NCBI RefSeq assembly: GCF_030272615.1
Contig: NC_081406.1
Location: 479,040,900 to 479,104,899 of the forward strand
DNA length: 64,000 nt
From: Cryptomeria japonica
Lineage: Eukaryota; Streptophyta; Pinopsida; Cupressales; Cupressaceae
Direction of reading: 5' to 3'
Shown here: in pieces, positions 35,666 through 47,767 of the stretch
How the letters are laid out: each line of letters starts with the position of its first letter
Numbering within the stretch: the stretch's first letter is position 1
Made by a program: the position numbers and the translations under genes
The notes under the pieces: model-generated
The model's input: only the letters and a program-made list of their open reading frames with translations
Told to the model about the DNA's origin: nothing
Database searches by the model: none

Positions 35666-36435
35666 TGTTAGGATTCCCAAAGATACTGAGAGGGGAGGGG
35701 GGGATAAATCAGTATCTAATTGGTTTAAGAATTTACTTGACTTAAAACATGAAAAGCATATTAAAACTATGGACTGGTAAACCAGAAATAATGTAGTAAA
35801 CATGAATAACAACAACCACATGAGAAGCACACCATAACATAGTATTTTAACGAGGAAACCTGGTGTGGGAAAAACCTTGGTGGGATTTGTGACCCACAAT
35901 ATTCGCTTACTGGCCAATAAGGGAATATTACTCTTACAATAGGGGCCTGCACATGCAGGAAGGCCAAGTGCCTAGAGCTCACTACTCAATTACAAAAAAA
36001 GTCACACTGACTTACAAAAATGGATTATATTAATCCAATGTCTTGTACTGCTTTAGATTAGCATCTACTATGCTAGATCTAGTACCGATTTAAGCTTTGC
36101 TACATACATAAACCCTTAACCTATAATTTGCATATTAGGTTTGCTTATCTCTCATCCATCACACATTATTTCCTATTACAAAATGATCTCATACATATAT
36201 GAGTCATATTACAACTCGCCATGTTGGCTTACAATGATTTTACAATTAATTACAAAATACATTATAAACAAAATTCATGTCAGCCAAGGTTCCGGTATCC
36301 TTCCTTTCACTGCCAGTGTTCTGTGTGTCGGTGTCGGTATCCTATCTTGCTGGTATCATATGATTGCAAGGTTGCCATCAATGACAAAACCTTCAATCAC
36401 CTACAATTTCTCATTGGATTGTACATTTGCCAACA
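35666..36435 (-). repeat. Element A 3' LTR (770 bp)
   Basis: TGTTAGGATTCCCAAAG ... TTGCCAACA, very similar to 33,493-34,259 and to 41,584-42,390. The stretch ACGAGGAAACCTGGTGTGG is at about 35,850. Confidence 0.92.
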
Positions 36436-36644
36436 ATCTCCCCCTTTGGCATTGATGGCAACACTCATGAGAAAAATCAAAAGTGTCCAAAATGATATCC
36501 AAAAATAGTTTGCCAAAATTATCTTACCAAAACTGTATGGTCCCCCTAAGCAGATGAATTCCCTTCCTTCTAACCATTTTTCTCGTCCCACTACTCCCCA
36601 TTTGAAATCAATGACAAAGGTTGTCATTCGTTGTCAATGGAGTC
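36436..36644 (-). promoter_or_regulatory. Element A polypurine tract and 3' untranslated region
   Basis: Minus strand CAAAGGGGGAGAT precedes the LTR start TGTTGGCAAATG. A second purine-rich copy (AAATGGGGAGTAGT) lies near 36,590, about 150 bp upstream. No coding sequence in the interval. Confidence 0.85.
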
Positions 36645-39521
36645 CTATCTAGATTCTTGTAACCAGTGGGTTACAATCTGAAAGATATCTGTCAAAACTA
36701 AATTTATGCCATTGCTGAATGTTTTGTAGTCTTTTATTGCCTCTTGTGTTCTCTGCACTGTATCGGTGAGTATGTGCATTTTCTCTTCCGGTGTCTTTAG
36801 TCTGGGAACTAGAGCCTCAAATATTTCTTTTCTCAAAGAAATAAGATACTCTAGTCTTAGACTAAGTCTGCATTTTAAGTCCTTTACCTTATCCTTTATT
36901 CCCTATTTGTCTTTCTCCAATTTCTTGATTTTCTCTTCCCGTTCTGCAATTTTCTCTTCTAATTCCAAAAATGAATCTGATGTTCCAATCAAATTGTCAG
37001 CAATATTATTTATCTTCTCTTGAGCTTTGTTGATCTCCTTGTCAAGATCCTCTATTAAGACATTTGTTTTGCAAGTATCCCTGTACAGTTTCTTGAAGTC
37101 ATAGATTATTTCTCCAAGTTCTAGTAAAAGGGTATCCATTTCTTCCTTGTTTTTCTTTATAATATCCTCAAATAATTTCTCTTTTTCTTTTATCATTCTT
37201 TCCTTAAATGTATCCTCATTTATTTGATCAACAGTTACTAGGTTGCTGGCGATAAACTTAGACAATGTGTCTAGTTGACCTAAAGAATCTTTATTCTCAA
37301 CACTGCACTTTGGTGCTATTAATTTAAGAATTGGTATAGTATCATCAATAGCCTTATAGGCTTGTGCATTTCATTCCGTGATCTTCTTTATTGAATCTAA
37401 TAAGACCTCAGTTATATTAGTAGGCTTGAATTCTGTCATAGTTGTACCGGATGTTTGTCCAACAATTTTTACAATAGCCATGCTACTGGTTGTAGTTATT
37501 TCCTTGCTTTGTTCGACCTCTGGTAGGTCTGTCTGTGTTTGCATTTCCACAAACAAAGGTTTAGGCTTTTCAGTTTGGTCGGGTGGCACTGTCTCTATCT
37601 ATACCTGTGCTTCAATCTGTACTAGTTTGGGTTTCTCCAATTGTGTCTCAGACAGTTTCTCTGAGCTTTCAGTTGTTGGTTCCTCAGTTTGTGCCTCTGA
37701 ACTTTCCTTAGTCGGTTCTTCAGATGGTTTGTCTGTTATATCTACCAGTTTCTTAGTGGTATCCTCTATCGGTTGCTCTGCTTGTGTAGGTTTTTCTATG
37801 TTTAACTCAACTTCTACAGTTGGTGATTCAGTGGCCACATCTTTCTCCTTATCCTCAGTGGTCTCTTTGTCAACCACGACATTAACTTCCTGAGTATCTA
37901 CATTTACAGTATACAAAATTTCTGATTCAGGGTTTGTATCTTCTACCAAAGTCTCCATACTCTCAGTGGCTAGTTGATTTGCAGTAGTGTCTACCAATGG
38001 AGTATCTGAAGGAGGTGGGGGCATATTGTCAGTTATTTTTAAACTTGGTGGTCCACCTACCTTGCCTTTACCCTTGTCTTTGTCCTTTTGATATACTTTG
38101 ATAGTTTTAGGTCTGAGTAATTCTTCCTCTTTTTCTTTCTCCACAAAGAAAATATCCCATCCATTAGTTGTTTCCTCATATACTTCAGTTACTCTACCAG
38201 CCATTAATGCTACATGCTGGTGAGCAGTAGATAGTATTGTCCAGTTAGCCTCATTGATTAATTTGTCTATTTCATCCGGTGAGTTAATTGGATGCACTGC
38301 CAGTAATTTTTCAATCTTAATCTTTTTATCTAGTTCAACAATAGATAATCTTCTAGCTTCTAATCTCCTATACAATTCATTTGGAATTTCATCAACAATT
38401 TGCATCAAAAATTTCTTGTATATATCTAAGTGTAGAATTACACTATTTTCTATACTTTCCTTATCATAAGCTAATAGTGTATTGTACATTTTATTGATGT
38501 TCTTTAGCTTACCATCCTCTGTAATTTCGCTAAGAAGTTTGTCAATGGGGGCAATAGTTTGTTTTACCTTCTTCTTTGGAGTCATCTTCTTTTCCGGAGG
38601 CCTTATTGCTTCTATCTTGTCCTTTTTGGTGTAGGAGAAGGTGTCAATGAAGGTTTTCTTTTCCTCTCAACTCTCTTGATTACAACAGGTATGTCACTTT
38701 CTGAAGAAGTTCCAACCAGTGAAAGGTGAGTTTCTGGTTGAAGTGCTTCCAACTCACTTTCAGTTATACTAGATTGTTTTGGCACATATTCCTTGATTTC
38801 CTTTGCCTGTCAGGTTCCTTTTCTAATAGTTGCTTCTACCTTCATAACTCTTTTCCTTGATTGTATAGTGCTCTTAATTGTTTCTGCACTACCAAATACT
38901 TTCTCTTCCGGTTCCTTAGGAGCTTCAAGGAGGGCTTTTGCATAAGTTTCTATGATGTTATCATCTATCTCATAGCCCATTTCAGTTACCCAGATGGTTC
39001 TAGGGATAACTGCCTCCATCCAAATTTCATCTTTCTTGATCACAAAATAGATACTTATCCATAATAGCTTGTGATAGTCTTACTCTGGTCTTCATTTGAG
39101 TCTTAAATGCTTGAAAATGCTCATTTATGTTTTTCTCCATGTTCTCTCCCATATTGTTTAATAGTTCTGATAGTTGTTTTCCTACCGGTATATCAAATCC
39201 AAAATCTCTAGCACCAATACTTGGTACTTGTTTGGTTATGTATAGCATCAGACAAACAAGTAAGTTTCCAAATCTAAATGTTCCTTTCTTGTCTCTTTTG
39301 ATCTTACCTGAATTGTCTATCAACTCATCTTTGAGCCATTCACATATGTCTATTCTTGCATTATCATTTACCATATCATAGGCACTCTTAATACATAGGC
39401 TAGAAACTGAGTTTAACCTATTTGCATGTGTAGCCTTATAACCTAAGATCATACTGATAAATATAATATTTGTATCCTTCACATCATTTACCCTTAGAGA
39501 TCTCTTATCAAATGTTGCACC
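36645..39521 (-). pseudogene. Element A large-ORF protein, residues ~168 to C-terminus
   Basis: Not recognised as a known family. It continues the N-terminal part at 41,043-41,542 in frame across the solo LTR. In order: ATFDKRSLRVNDVKD, YKATHANRLNSVSSLCIKSA, DKKGTFRFGNLLVCLMLY (compact conserved region, 39,090-39,520), DEIWMEAVIPRTIWVTEMGY, then a frame change near 39,050. Next: KMYNTLLAYDKESIENSV, WDIFFVEKEKEEE, the basic KVYQKDKDKGKGKVGGPP, a long Thr/Glu/Pro-rich stretch (37,600-37,900), LPEVEQSKE, then a C-terminal coiled-coil-like region (36,903-37,265). From 38,585 to the end it keeps one frame with few stops. No DDE, YVDD, RNase H or protease motif. Total ORF of A about 1,125 codons. 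Confidence 0.78.
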
Positions 39522-41042
39522 TGTAGCTAGGAAATCAAAAATCATCAAAGCAAATCAATATTAGTCATAGCTCAATCACAAAAGCACAAATGCAATGATC
39601 AATCCTAATTACATCCAATAGAGACATGAAAGCAAAACATTCAAGATTAAAAACTAAGCAAACCAAATGTAGATCTGAATATCTCCTTCATGTGGCTCCA
39701 TTTTCCTTCTTTCTTCTTCAAATAGCTTTGTTGCGGATCTCACCTACAAGTGCATACACATGAGATGAAAGCAAGTAGACAAGATAGTAGTGCAAGAATA
39801 CTCGAAGCATGATTGATTCGACAAAGTGATTCGAAAAAGTGATTAGTTCGATAATGTGATTAGCCGGGATTGAAGAAAATCATCCAATTTATAGACAAAT
39901 TGGAGAAAAGATCAAATTAGCATGAAGAGATTCAAATGGAAATTGCAAATAAAAAATGTCAATTATGACAAATTTGCACTTTCTATGCAAAAATTGATTG
40001 ATTGATAATTCATGACACAATTATGACAAATTTCTATGTCAAAATTGATTGATTGTCAATTATGACAAATTGAAATGTCATTCCCATGAAATTAGGAGAA
40101 AAATAGGAGGAAATTGAATTAGAAATTAGGAAAATTAGAAAATTGGAAAATAGGAATTAGGAAATTAGAAAATGAGGAAATTAGGAATTAGAAGAACTTA
40201 GGTAAATCAATTAATAATTTGTCATTTATTAATTAATTCACAAAAAGAGGAATAATTAGTTAGCCAATTAAATTAAACATTTAATCATGACACGAAGACC
40301 TAGGATAAATAAATAAATTATTTAACCTAGAGGAAGAAATGACAAACAGGGTTAAATGAATAAAATCATGAAACCCTAAAAGATGAATTAGAAAATGCAA
40401 GGATGACAATTAGGTCTTGACAAAGGATAATTGATATCAATTCGATTTGATCATGATTCTGACTTGATAAAAGACCAATGCTGACAAACAATGTGATTGA
40501 TAAATGAGCCAATTGACGAGGAACAATGACTAATTGATCCAAATTGACATGATTGAAAAAGACAATGATCGATGACAAATCGATCACAAAATGACAAAAT
40601 TGACAAGAAGACAAGGATCGATGACAAAATTGACAAGAAGACAAGGATCGATGACAAAATAGATCACAAGATGACAAGATTGATGACAAATTGATCAAAA
40701 GACAAGAATCGATGACAAATCGATCGCATGATGACAAGATTGATAAGAGGACAAAACCCTAATTAGGATTGACGATGTCCAAAATGATGACAAATGAATA
40801 CACACATAGATGAGACAAGATAAGATCGACCAAAATCATGACAAATATTATTATCGACAAGACCAAATTTGAAAAGCGAGACAGATGAAGAATGTAGAAG
40901 AAGGACTCGATGCTCGCAAATGATAAAGACCAAGTGTGTGACATAGGAGAAATGTTAATGCGATGCAAAAACCCTAAAATAAAGCAATGCGCAAATGTTA
41001 AAGTATGATTCCGCAAGCATTGACCATTTTTAGACGTCTATA
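39522..41042 (-). repeat. Solo Gypsy LTR (1,521 bp) in the ORF of element A
   Basis: Runs TGTAGCTAGGAAATC ... GACGTCTATA with a perfect 5-bp target duplication GCACC (39,517-39,521 and 41,043-41,047). It is colinear with both LTRs of Gypsy-2 (for example GGATCTCACCTACAAGTGC near 39,736, and the ATCGAT-rich repeats at 40,560-40,745) but clearly diverged, so it comes from a sister family. Polarity is inferred from the match to the Gypsy-2 LTRs. Confidence 0.93.
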
Positions 41043-41542
41043 GCACCAGTTAGGTTTGTCACTAAGTCATTTGATACCTTCTTAGTTTTGTCAGGTTTGT
41101 TGCCGGTGGAGGGTAACCCTGTTACAACTTTTATTGCTTCTTTTGTGATTTTATGAATAGAGTCTAACCAGAAGAATTCACCATGTACTCTACTTAACAC
41201 AATCCTTATGATATCCTTGGGGAAATCCGGGATACTAAGTATTTCAGTGAAACCTAGGGTTTCTACTATCTTATGTTCAAGTTTGACATTTCCGGATTCA
41301 TCACAAATTACAGTCTCATACATATTTTTAATTTCATCATCACCTAGTTCATCAATATGACAATGTATATACATTCTAGGGTCTTTAGCATATACTACTC
41401 CTTTAAGGATTTGAGAGAATGCACCTATGCTATCATCTTTCTTAGCAATTTCAGGAACTAGCTGAAAAATGGGTTTAGGTCGCTTAACAACTTCAACAAC
41501 AATAGGGTTTGCAATAAATTCAGGAGTGGATGAAGATGCCAT
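41043..41542 (-). pseudogene. Element A large-ORF protein, N-terminal 167 residues
   Basis: Starts MASSSTPEFIANPIVVEV at 41,542; element B's homologue begins MASTSTIEYIANHNVVEV at the equivalent place, which supports the start. Conserved blocks: PKPIFQLVPEIAKKDDSIGA, GVVYAKDPRMYIH, LGFTEILSIP, RIVLSRVHGEFFWLDSIHKI, then TKEAIKVVTGLPSTG. It is open throughout and stops only where the solo LTR was inserted after codon 167. Function unknown. Confidence 0.8.
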
Positions 41543-41583
41543 AGCTATAAATATCTCAATTTACCTTAAGGATGAATGATTTG

Positions 41584-42390
41584 TGTTAGGGGTCCCACAG
41601 ATACTGAGAGGGGGGGGGGGGGGGAATCAGTATCTAACCAGTAATAAGACTTTCTTAAGTTAAAACATGCAGAACATAATATAACAGTGTACTGGTATGC
41701 AAGAAATAATGCAATAAATAGAATCAATAACATCCACATGAAAAGTACACCATAACACAAGATGTTTAATGAGGAAACCCAGTGTGGGAAAAACCTCGGT
41801 GGGATTTGTGACCCACAATATTCACTCACTAGCCAATAAGAGAATATTACTTACAATAGGGGCTTGCACATGCAGGAAGACCAATTGCCTAAAGCTCACT
41901 GCTCAATGGGAAGTCACATTGACTTACAATAAGGATTATACTAATCTAATGACTTGTACTATTTTACAATAGTATCTTCAATGCCAGATTCAGTATCGGT
42001 TCTTGCTCTATTATTTACATATACCCCTAACCTATATTTCGCACATTAGGTCTGCCTAATATTTTCCTTCATGCCCTTTTTTTCGCTTCTACAAATGTCT
42101 ACAATGATCTACTTTATATACAAGAGTCATTTTACAATTTTCCAAGTTGGCTTACAATAATAAACAAAATATTACATAACAAAAATCCTGTTAGCCTCTG
42201 TGCCGGTATAATTTCTTTCTTCTGTGCCGGTGCCGGTGTAGAGTGTTCTGCTGATGTCAGTGCACTATCTTGCCAGTGTAATGCTTTGCCAGTGTACTGT
42301 CTTGTCGGTGCCATAGGATTGCAAGGTTTCCATCAATGAAAAAACCTTCAATCACATACAATGTCTCATTGGAGTGTCCATATGCCAACA
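41584..42390 (-). repeat. Element B 3' LTR (807 bp)
   Basis: TGTTAGGGGTCCCACAG ... ATATGCCAACA. It has a pure G-run of about 15 at 41,610-41,624, AACCCAGTGTGGGAAAAACC at 41,777, and a set of GTGCCGGT units at 42,200-42,235. Homologous to 33,493-34,259 and 35,666-36,435. Confidence 0.92.
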
Positions 42391-42605
42391 ATCTCCCCCT
42401 TTGGCATTGATGGCAACACTCATGAGAAATTTCAAAAAGTGTCCAAAAGTGTGCAGTCCAAAAATGTTACCAAAAATGTGAGAGCTCACCCTGAGCATAT
42501 GATTCCTGTGTTTTGAACTTTCTCATCCCACTACTCCCCCTTTGGCATCAATGACAAAGGTTGTCAAGATGTCAGTAGAGTTTGTAGGTTCAGCTATCCA
42601 TAACC
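42391..42605 (-). promoter_or_regulatory. Element B polypurine tract and 3' untranslated region
   Basis: Minus strand CCAAAGGGGGAGAT next to the LTR start TGTTGGCATATGG. A second copy of the same purine tract, also followed by TGATGCC-like sequence, lies at about 42,531-42,555. Non-coding in between. Confidence 0.87.
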
Positions 42606-45392
42606 TCAACCTTGTAGCTGGGTGGTTATAATCTGGAAAAGGTCTCCCAAAATTAAGTTTATACTATCCATAAACTTCTTATTATCTTTTATTGTTGTCT
42701 CAATCCTCTTTACTGTACCGGTGAGATGCTGCAAATGCTCTACCGGTGTTTTGCTGCCCTGTATTAGTGCCTCCGAAATTTCCTTCCATAGAGATGCTAA
42801 ATAGTCCATTCTTGGACTTAGTTTAGATCTCAAATGTTTTGCCTTATTTATTATTCTTTCTTTCTCTCTTTCCAGTTTGAGCAATTCTTCCTCAAAATTT
42901 GCTATCTTCTCTTCAAAAACTGATAATGAATCAGGTGAGTTTACAAAATTGTCTGCAAGCTTATTTATCTCATCCTATGCCTTGCTTATTTTCTTGTCAA
43001 TATCTACAGTCAAAAAGTTTGTTTTACATGTATCTTTATATAGATTTTTGTATTCTTTCAACAAACTACATAGTTCCGGTAGAAGTGTGTCAAAATCTCT
43101 GTTACACTTATTTATTTCCTCATCAAAAAATTTATGTTTCTCTTTCTCTACCTTATCCATCTTTATTATCTATATTACAGTTGGGAGCTATTACCTTCAA
43201 AATTGGTATAGAATCATCAATTGCCTTATAAGCCTGTGTGCTGCAGTCAGTTATTTTCTTGATAGAGTCAAGTAATACCTTAGTCACATTTGTTGACTTG
43301 AATGTTGATGATGACCCAACAATCTGAGTACTGGTGGAAGTAACCATGCTTGTATTGACCTCTGGTAGGTCAATTTGTGTCTGCATTTCTTTTAGCACTG
43401 GTTTTCCTACTTCACTACTTACCGGTGGCACTGTTTCCTTATGTATCTGTTCTGAAGCCTTTAGCTCTGTTGGTTTCTCTGTATGTTGTGTTGTCTTTGT
43501 TTGTGCCTCAATCTCTTCCTTTTTCTCTATATCCTCTACCAGTTTCTCTATTTCCCCTGCTACCAGAGGCTCATTAGCCATATCTGATTTTTCAGTTGTA
43601 TCTTTATCCACTATTATGTTGATCTTTTGGGTATCAACATTTACTGTATATAGAACTTCAGAATTAGGATTTTTATCCTCTACATCCATACTCTCTATTG
43701 CCGGTTGATCTTCACTAGTTGTTGTTTTTACCGGTGGGGGTAGGTTGTCTTTAACTTTTATGCTTGGTGGTCCACCAACTTCTTTGCCTTTCCCCTTGTC
43801 CCTATCTTTCTGATATACCTTTATAGGTTTAGGGTTCTTGTACTCTTCTTGTTTTTCTTTGTCAATCAGGAATATATCCCATCCATCTTTTTTTTCCTCT
43901 GTTACTTCAATAACTCTTCCTACCATCAGTGAAATATGCTAGTGTGCAGTAGAGAATACTGACCGGTTTGCTTGAGCAATCAAGTCATCAATTTCCTTAG
44001 GAGAGTTTACCGGATATACAACAAGTAGTTTCTCAATTTTTATTTTCTTATCTAATTCTATCACTGCTTGCCTTCTAGCCTCAAGTCTTTTGAATAAATC
44101 ATCAGGAATTTCATTTGCTACTTCCATCAAAAATTTCTTGTACACATCCATATGTAGTATAACACTATTTTCAACTTGTTCTTTCTCATCAGCAGTTAGA
44201 GTGTCATAGATTTTTCCTATGTTCTTCAGTTTTCCTTCCTCTGTGATTTCATTTAGCAGTACATCAAGAGGTGCCAAGTCTTTGTTTGTCCTTTTCTTCT
44301 TCTTAGGTGTGAGTTTCTTCTTTGGTGTGGCCTTTCTAACCAGTGATCTCACAGCTTGTTTCTTTTACCTTGTCCTTCTAGGTGAAGGAGTGGTTGCCGG
44401 TGAGGGATCTCTTTTTCTTACAACTCTTTTAAAAGTTGCTAGCATGTCACCTTCCAAAGAAGTACCTACCGGTGATAGATGAGTTTCAGGTTGTGGAGCT
44501 TCCAACTCATCCTCTATTATGCCGGTTTTCTTCAATACATCTTCCTTTATGGCCTTTGCTTGCCTGGATCCTTTCCTCACAAATGTATCAACCTTCTTTA
44601 CTCTTTTCTTTGATTGTATTTGGCTTTCTATAGTCTTAGCACTACTAATACTTCTTCTTTAGGTTCATTGGGGGCTTCCAGAAGTGCTTTAGCATATGTT
44701 TCAACTATGTGGTCATCTATTTCATAGCCCATCTCGGTTACCCAAATTGTTCTTGGGATGATCACTTCCATCTAGATTTCATCTTTCTTAATGACAAAGC
44801 ATATATCATCTTTGTATTTGTCTACTATTTTCTGGGATAACCTTAATCTTTGCTTCATTTTGGTCTTCAATGCTTGGAAAAAGTCATGAATATTGTTCTC
44901 CTTGTTCTCACCCATGTTATTGAACAGTTCTGTCAATTGCTTTCCTACCGGTATGTCATATTCAAGTTCTTTATAACCTATACCGGGAACTTGTTTTGTT
45001 ATGTGTAGCATTAGGCATACTAACATATTTTTAAATCTGAAAGTTCCTTTCTTGTCCCTTTTAATTTTTCCAAGGTTGTCAATTAGTTCACCCTTTAACC
45101 ATTCACATATGTCAATTTTTGCATTGTCTATTACCATATCATAAGCACTCTTAATGCATAAACTTGAAACAAAGTTAAGTCTATTAACATGAGTGGCTTT
45201 ATAACCTAATATCATACTTATGAATCTCACATTGATATCTTTTACATCATTAACCCTTAGAGATCTCTTGTCAAATGTTGCACTAGTTAGTTTTGTAACT
45301 AGGTCATTTGGAACCTTCTTGGTTTTATCTGGTCTCTTACCGGTGGTCAGTAACCCTGTGACAGCTTTCACAGCTTCCTTGGTGATCTTATG
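42606..45392 (-). pseudogene. Element B large-ORF protein, residues 132 to C-terminus
   Basis: Unrecognised protein, homologous to that of A. After the Gypsy-2 junction the frame resumes with KAVTGLLTTGKRPDKTKKVP, then ATFDKRSLRVNDVKD, GTFRFKNMLVCLMLHITKQ and DIPVGKQLTELFNNMGEN to 44,772. The stop there replaces the Trp of A's KDEIWMEA. A frame change near 44,650 leads to KGSRQAKAIKEDV, KKKLTPKKKKRTNKDLAPLD, KIYDTLTADEKEQVENSV, YQKDRDKGKGKEVGGPP and an acidic Thr/Glu-rich stretch. A second change near 43,160 leads to the coiled-coil-like C-terminus (LEREKERIINKAKHLRSK). About 1,060 codons in total. No retroviral enzyme motif was found. Confidence 0.78.
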
Positions 45393-46958
45393 TGTACGTT
45401 AGGAAATAGGAAATCATCGCAAACATTATAAACATTAATCAATTAGCTCAATTACGAAAGCACTCATTGCAATGATCTATCCTAAACAACACTCAATAGA
45501 GACATGAAATAAAAACATTCAAAACTAGAAATTAAGCAAACCAAAGATGTGATTTGAATGCTCCTTCATGCGGGTCCATTGTTCTTCTTTCCTCTTCAAA
45601 TGGTTTGGTTGTGGATCTCACCTACAAGTGCACACACATAATTGAAAGCAAGTAGACAAGATTATTGATCAAGAGTACTAGAAATGTGATTGACTAGAAA
45701 TTCGATAGTCTGATTACCAATTAGCTTTGATTGATGAAGATCATTCAATTTATAGAAGAATTGGAGAGATGACAAGATTAGCATGATTCAATTCAAATGG
45801 AAATTGCAAATCAATTATGTCAATTATGACAAATTATGACAAATTATGCACTTTCTATGCAAAATTTGTTGATTGATAATTTATGACAAATTATGACAAC
45901 TTCTATGTCAAAATTGATTGATTGTCAATTATGACAAATTTATGACAAATTGACATGTCATTTCCATGAATTTAGGAGAGAAATAGAAGGAAATTGAAAT
46001 TAGGAATTAGAAAATTAGGAAATTAGAGAATTAAGAATTTAGGAATTAAGAAATTGATAGAAATTAGAAATTAGGTAAATTAATTAATAATTTGTCATTT
46101 ATTAATTAATTCACAAAGAGGAATAATTAGCCAATTAAATGAACATTTAATTGTGACAAGAAAACTTAGGATAAATAAATAATTTATTAATCCTAAAGGA
46201 GGAAATGACAAACCAGGTTAAATGATTAAATCACGAAACCTTAGAAGATGAATTAGCAATGCAAGAATGACAATTAGGTCTTGATTGAAGATAATTGATA
46301 TCGATCATGATTTTAAATTGACAAAGGACCAATGTGATAAATGATTTAATTGATAAAATGCGCCAATTGATGAGGAACAATGACAAATTGATCCAAATTG
46401 ACATAATTGAGACAGACAACAATCAATGACAAATCGATCACAAAATGACAAAATTGAACAAGAGGACAAGAATCGATGACAATATTGAAAATGACCACGA
46501 TCAATGACAAATCGATCGCAAAATGTCAAGATCGAACATGACAACGACCGATGACAAATCGATCGTTAAAACGACAAGATTGAAAATGATAAGGATTGAT
46601 GATAAATCGACAAGATTGGTAAGAGTACAATGATTGATGACAAATCGATCACAAGATTGACAGGAGGACAAAACCCTAATTAGGATTGACGATGTCCAAA
46701 ATGATGACAAATAAGCACGCACATTGATGCAATAGGATAAGATCGATTAAAATCATGACTGGATAGTGTTGTCAACAAGACCAAATTCGAAAGTGAGATA
46801 AATGAAGAATGTAGAAGAATGACTCGATGTTCGCAAATGATAAAGACCATGTGCAAAACATAGGAGAAATGTTAATGCGACGCAAAAACCTAAAATGAAG
46901 CAATGTGCAAATGTTAATGTATGACATCGCAAGCATTGACCATTTTTAGGTGTCTACA
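45393..46958 (-). repeat. Gypsy-2 3' LTR (1,566 bp)
   Basis: TGTACGTTAGGAAATAGG ... TTTTAGGTGTCTACA. It contains TTATGACAAAT repeats (45,810-45,960), AATTAGGAAATTAG-type repeats (45,990-46,080) and ATCGAT-centred repeats (46,430-46,660). Pairs base for base with 61,740-63,305. Confidence 0.96.
46430..46660. repeat. ATCGAT-centred ~40-bp degenerate repeats in the LTR
   Basis: Repeated words ATGACAAATCGATC, AAAATGACAA and GACAAGATTGA recur about every 40 bp. The same array is at 62,770-63,005 and, in the sister solo LTR, at 40,560-40,745. CGATCG and ATCGAT are palindromes, so the array can form several short hairpins. Confidence 0.75.
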
Positions 46959-46975
46959 TTTTGCCCCTCTTTGAG
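46959..46975 (-). promoter_or_regulatory. Gypsy-2 polypurine tract
   Basis: Minus strand CTCAAAGAGGGGCAAAA directly before the LTR start TGTAGACACC. Confidence 0.9.
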
Positions 46976-47479
46976 ACAATGCGATTTTAAGCGTTGTTTT
47001 AAAGAACAATAATGAAAATGCCCCAAACAATAATAATGACATATGCATGCCCCCTCGAGGAATTGGCCGGAAACATGCAGAAAAGAGGCCAATTGATCGA
47101 TAAAAATGATAGAAAATGATAGGATCAAACGGACTGACAATTGGAGATCGGATGCATGAAGGACAAGCAATTGAAGATGCAAAAGACCTCGACCAACATA
47201 AGATGGAGAGGGTGCACGTCCATCTATGCACTGACAAAGATCTATAAATGGGACCAAAAGAGTGACAATTGCTCATTTGCACTAGCCAAAGAGGAGGATT
47301 TGTTGCTCTGGACAAGGACACTTGCAGAGAGATGGTGAACATTCCAATGGCGGATCACCTTGGGGAACATGTACACACATTCAGATGACCGGACGACACG
47401 GGAGCAGCGGTATGGATCTCAAAAACCCATGTTTTCAATTTCATGAATTTTGATTGCTTGCGGGACATTGCAGGGCCCA

Positions 47480-47600
47480 CAGAGGATGCCGAAAAGGACT
47501 CCTGCGCTTGTGTAGGGTGAATCTTGTGCTTGTGTGGGGTCTTCTGCACTTGTGTAGAGAGACACAGGCACAGGTTACCTTACACAGGCGCAATTGTGCA
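47480..47600. repeat. Cluster of (A)CACA(A/G)GYGCA motifs, 3' side of Gypsy-2
   Basis: Units GCGCTTGTGTAG, GTGCTTGTGTGG, GCACTTGTGTAG, then CACAGGCACAGG and ACACAGGCGCAA. The first three are inverted relative to the last two. The same motif forms an array in the 5' leader (61,499-61,620). Confidence 0.75.
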
Positions 47601-47767
47601 ATGCAAACCCTAATTTTGGTCAAAATGACATGCAAATGATCCGGAAAAAGGGGACAAGGGTAGGATAGGTCAGATTAGATGAAAAACACCCTGATTAGAC
47701 ATGAAAATGAGGAAATGCAACCCATGGGAGCAAACCCTAAAACTGACAAAAATATGCCCCAATTGTG

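Larger units (their letters stand above)
35666..41583 (-). mobile_element. Element A: single-ORF LTR element (5' end displaced by B)
   Basis: On the minus strand: 41 bp of 5' untranslated sequence, start codon at 41,542, ORF to about 36,645, 3' untranslated region, polypurine tract, LTR. The ORF is split by a 1,521-bp solo LTR (39,522-41,042). Element B was inserted at 41,583/41,584, 41 bp upstream of the start codon, so A's 5' LTR should be beyond the window. A is itself inserted in the ORF of C; the five bases on the left are GTTCC. Confidence 0.87.

Noticed and set aside
37378-37893. Plus-strand open frame of 171 codons
   Set aside because: It is the antisense of the Thr/Glu/Pro-rich and coiled-coil parts of element A's ORF; the minus strand has the conserved frame.
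40366-40737. Minus-strand frame of 123 codons with repeated DRFVID units
   Set aside because: It is translated from the ATCGAT repeats of a solo LTR; the repeats, not a protein, explain the periodicity.
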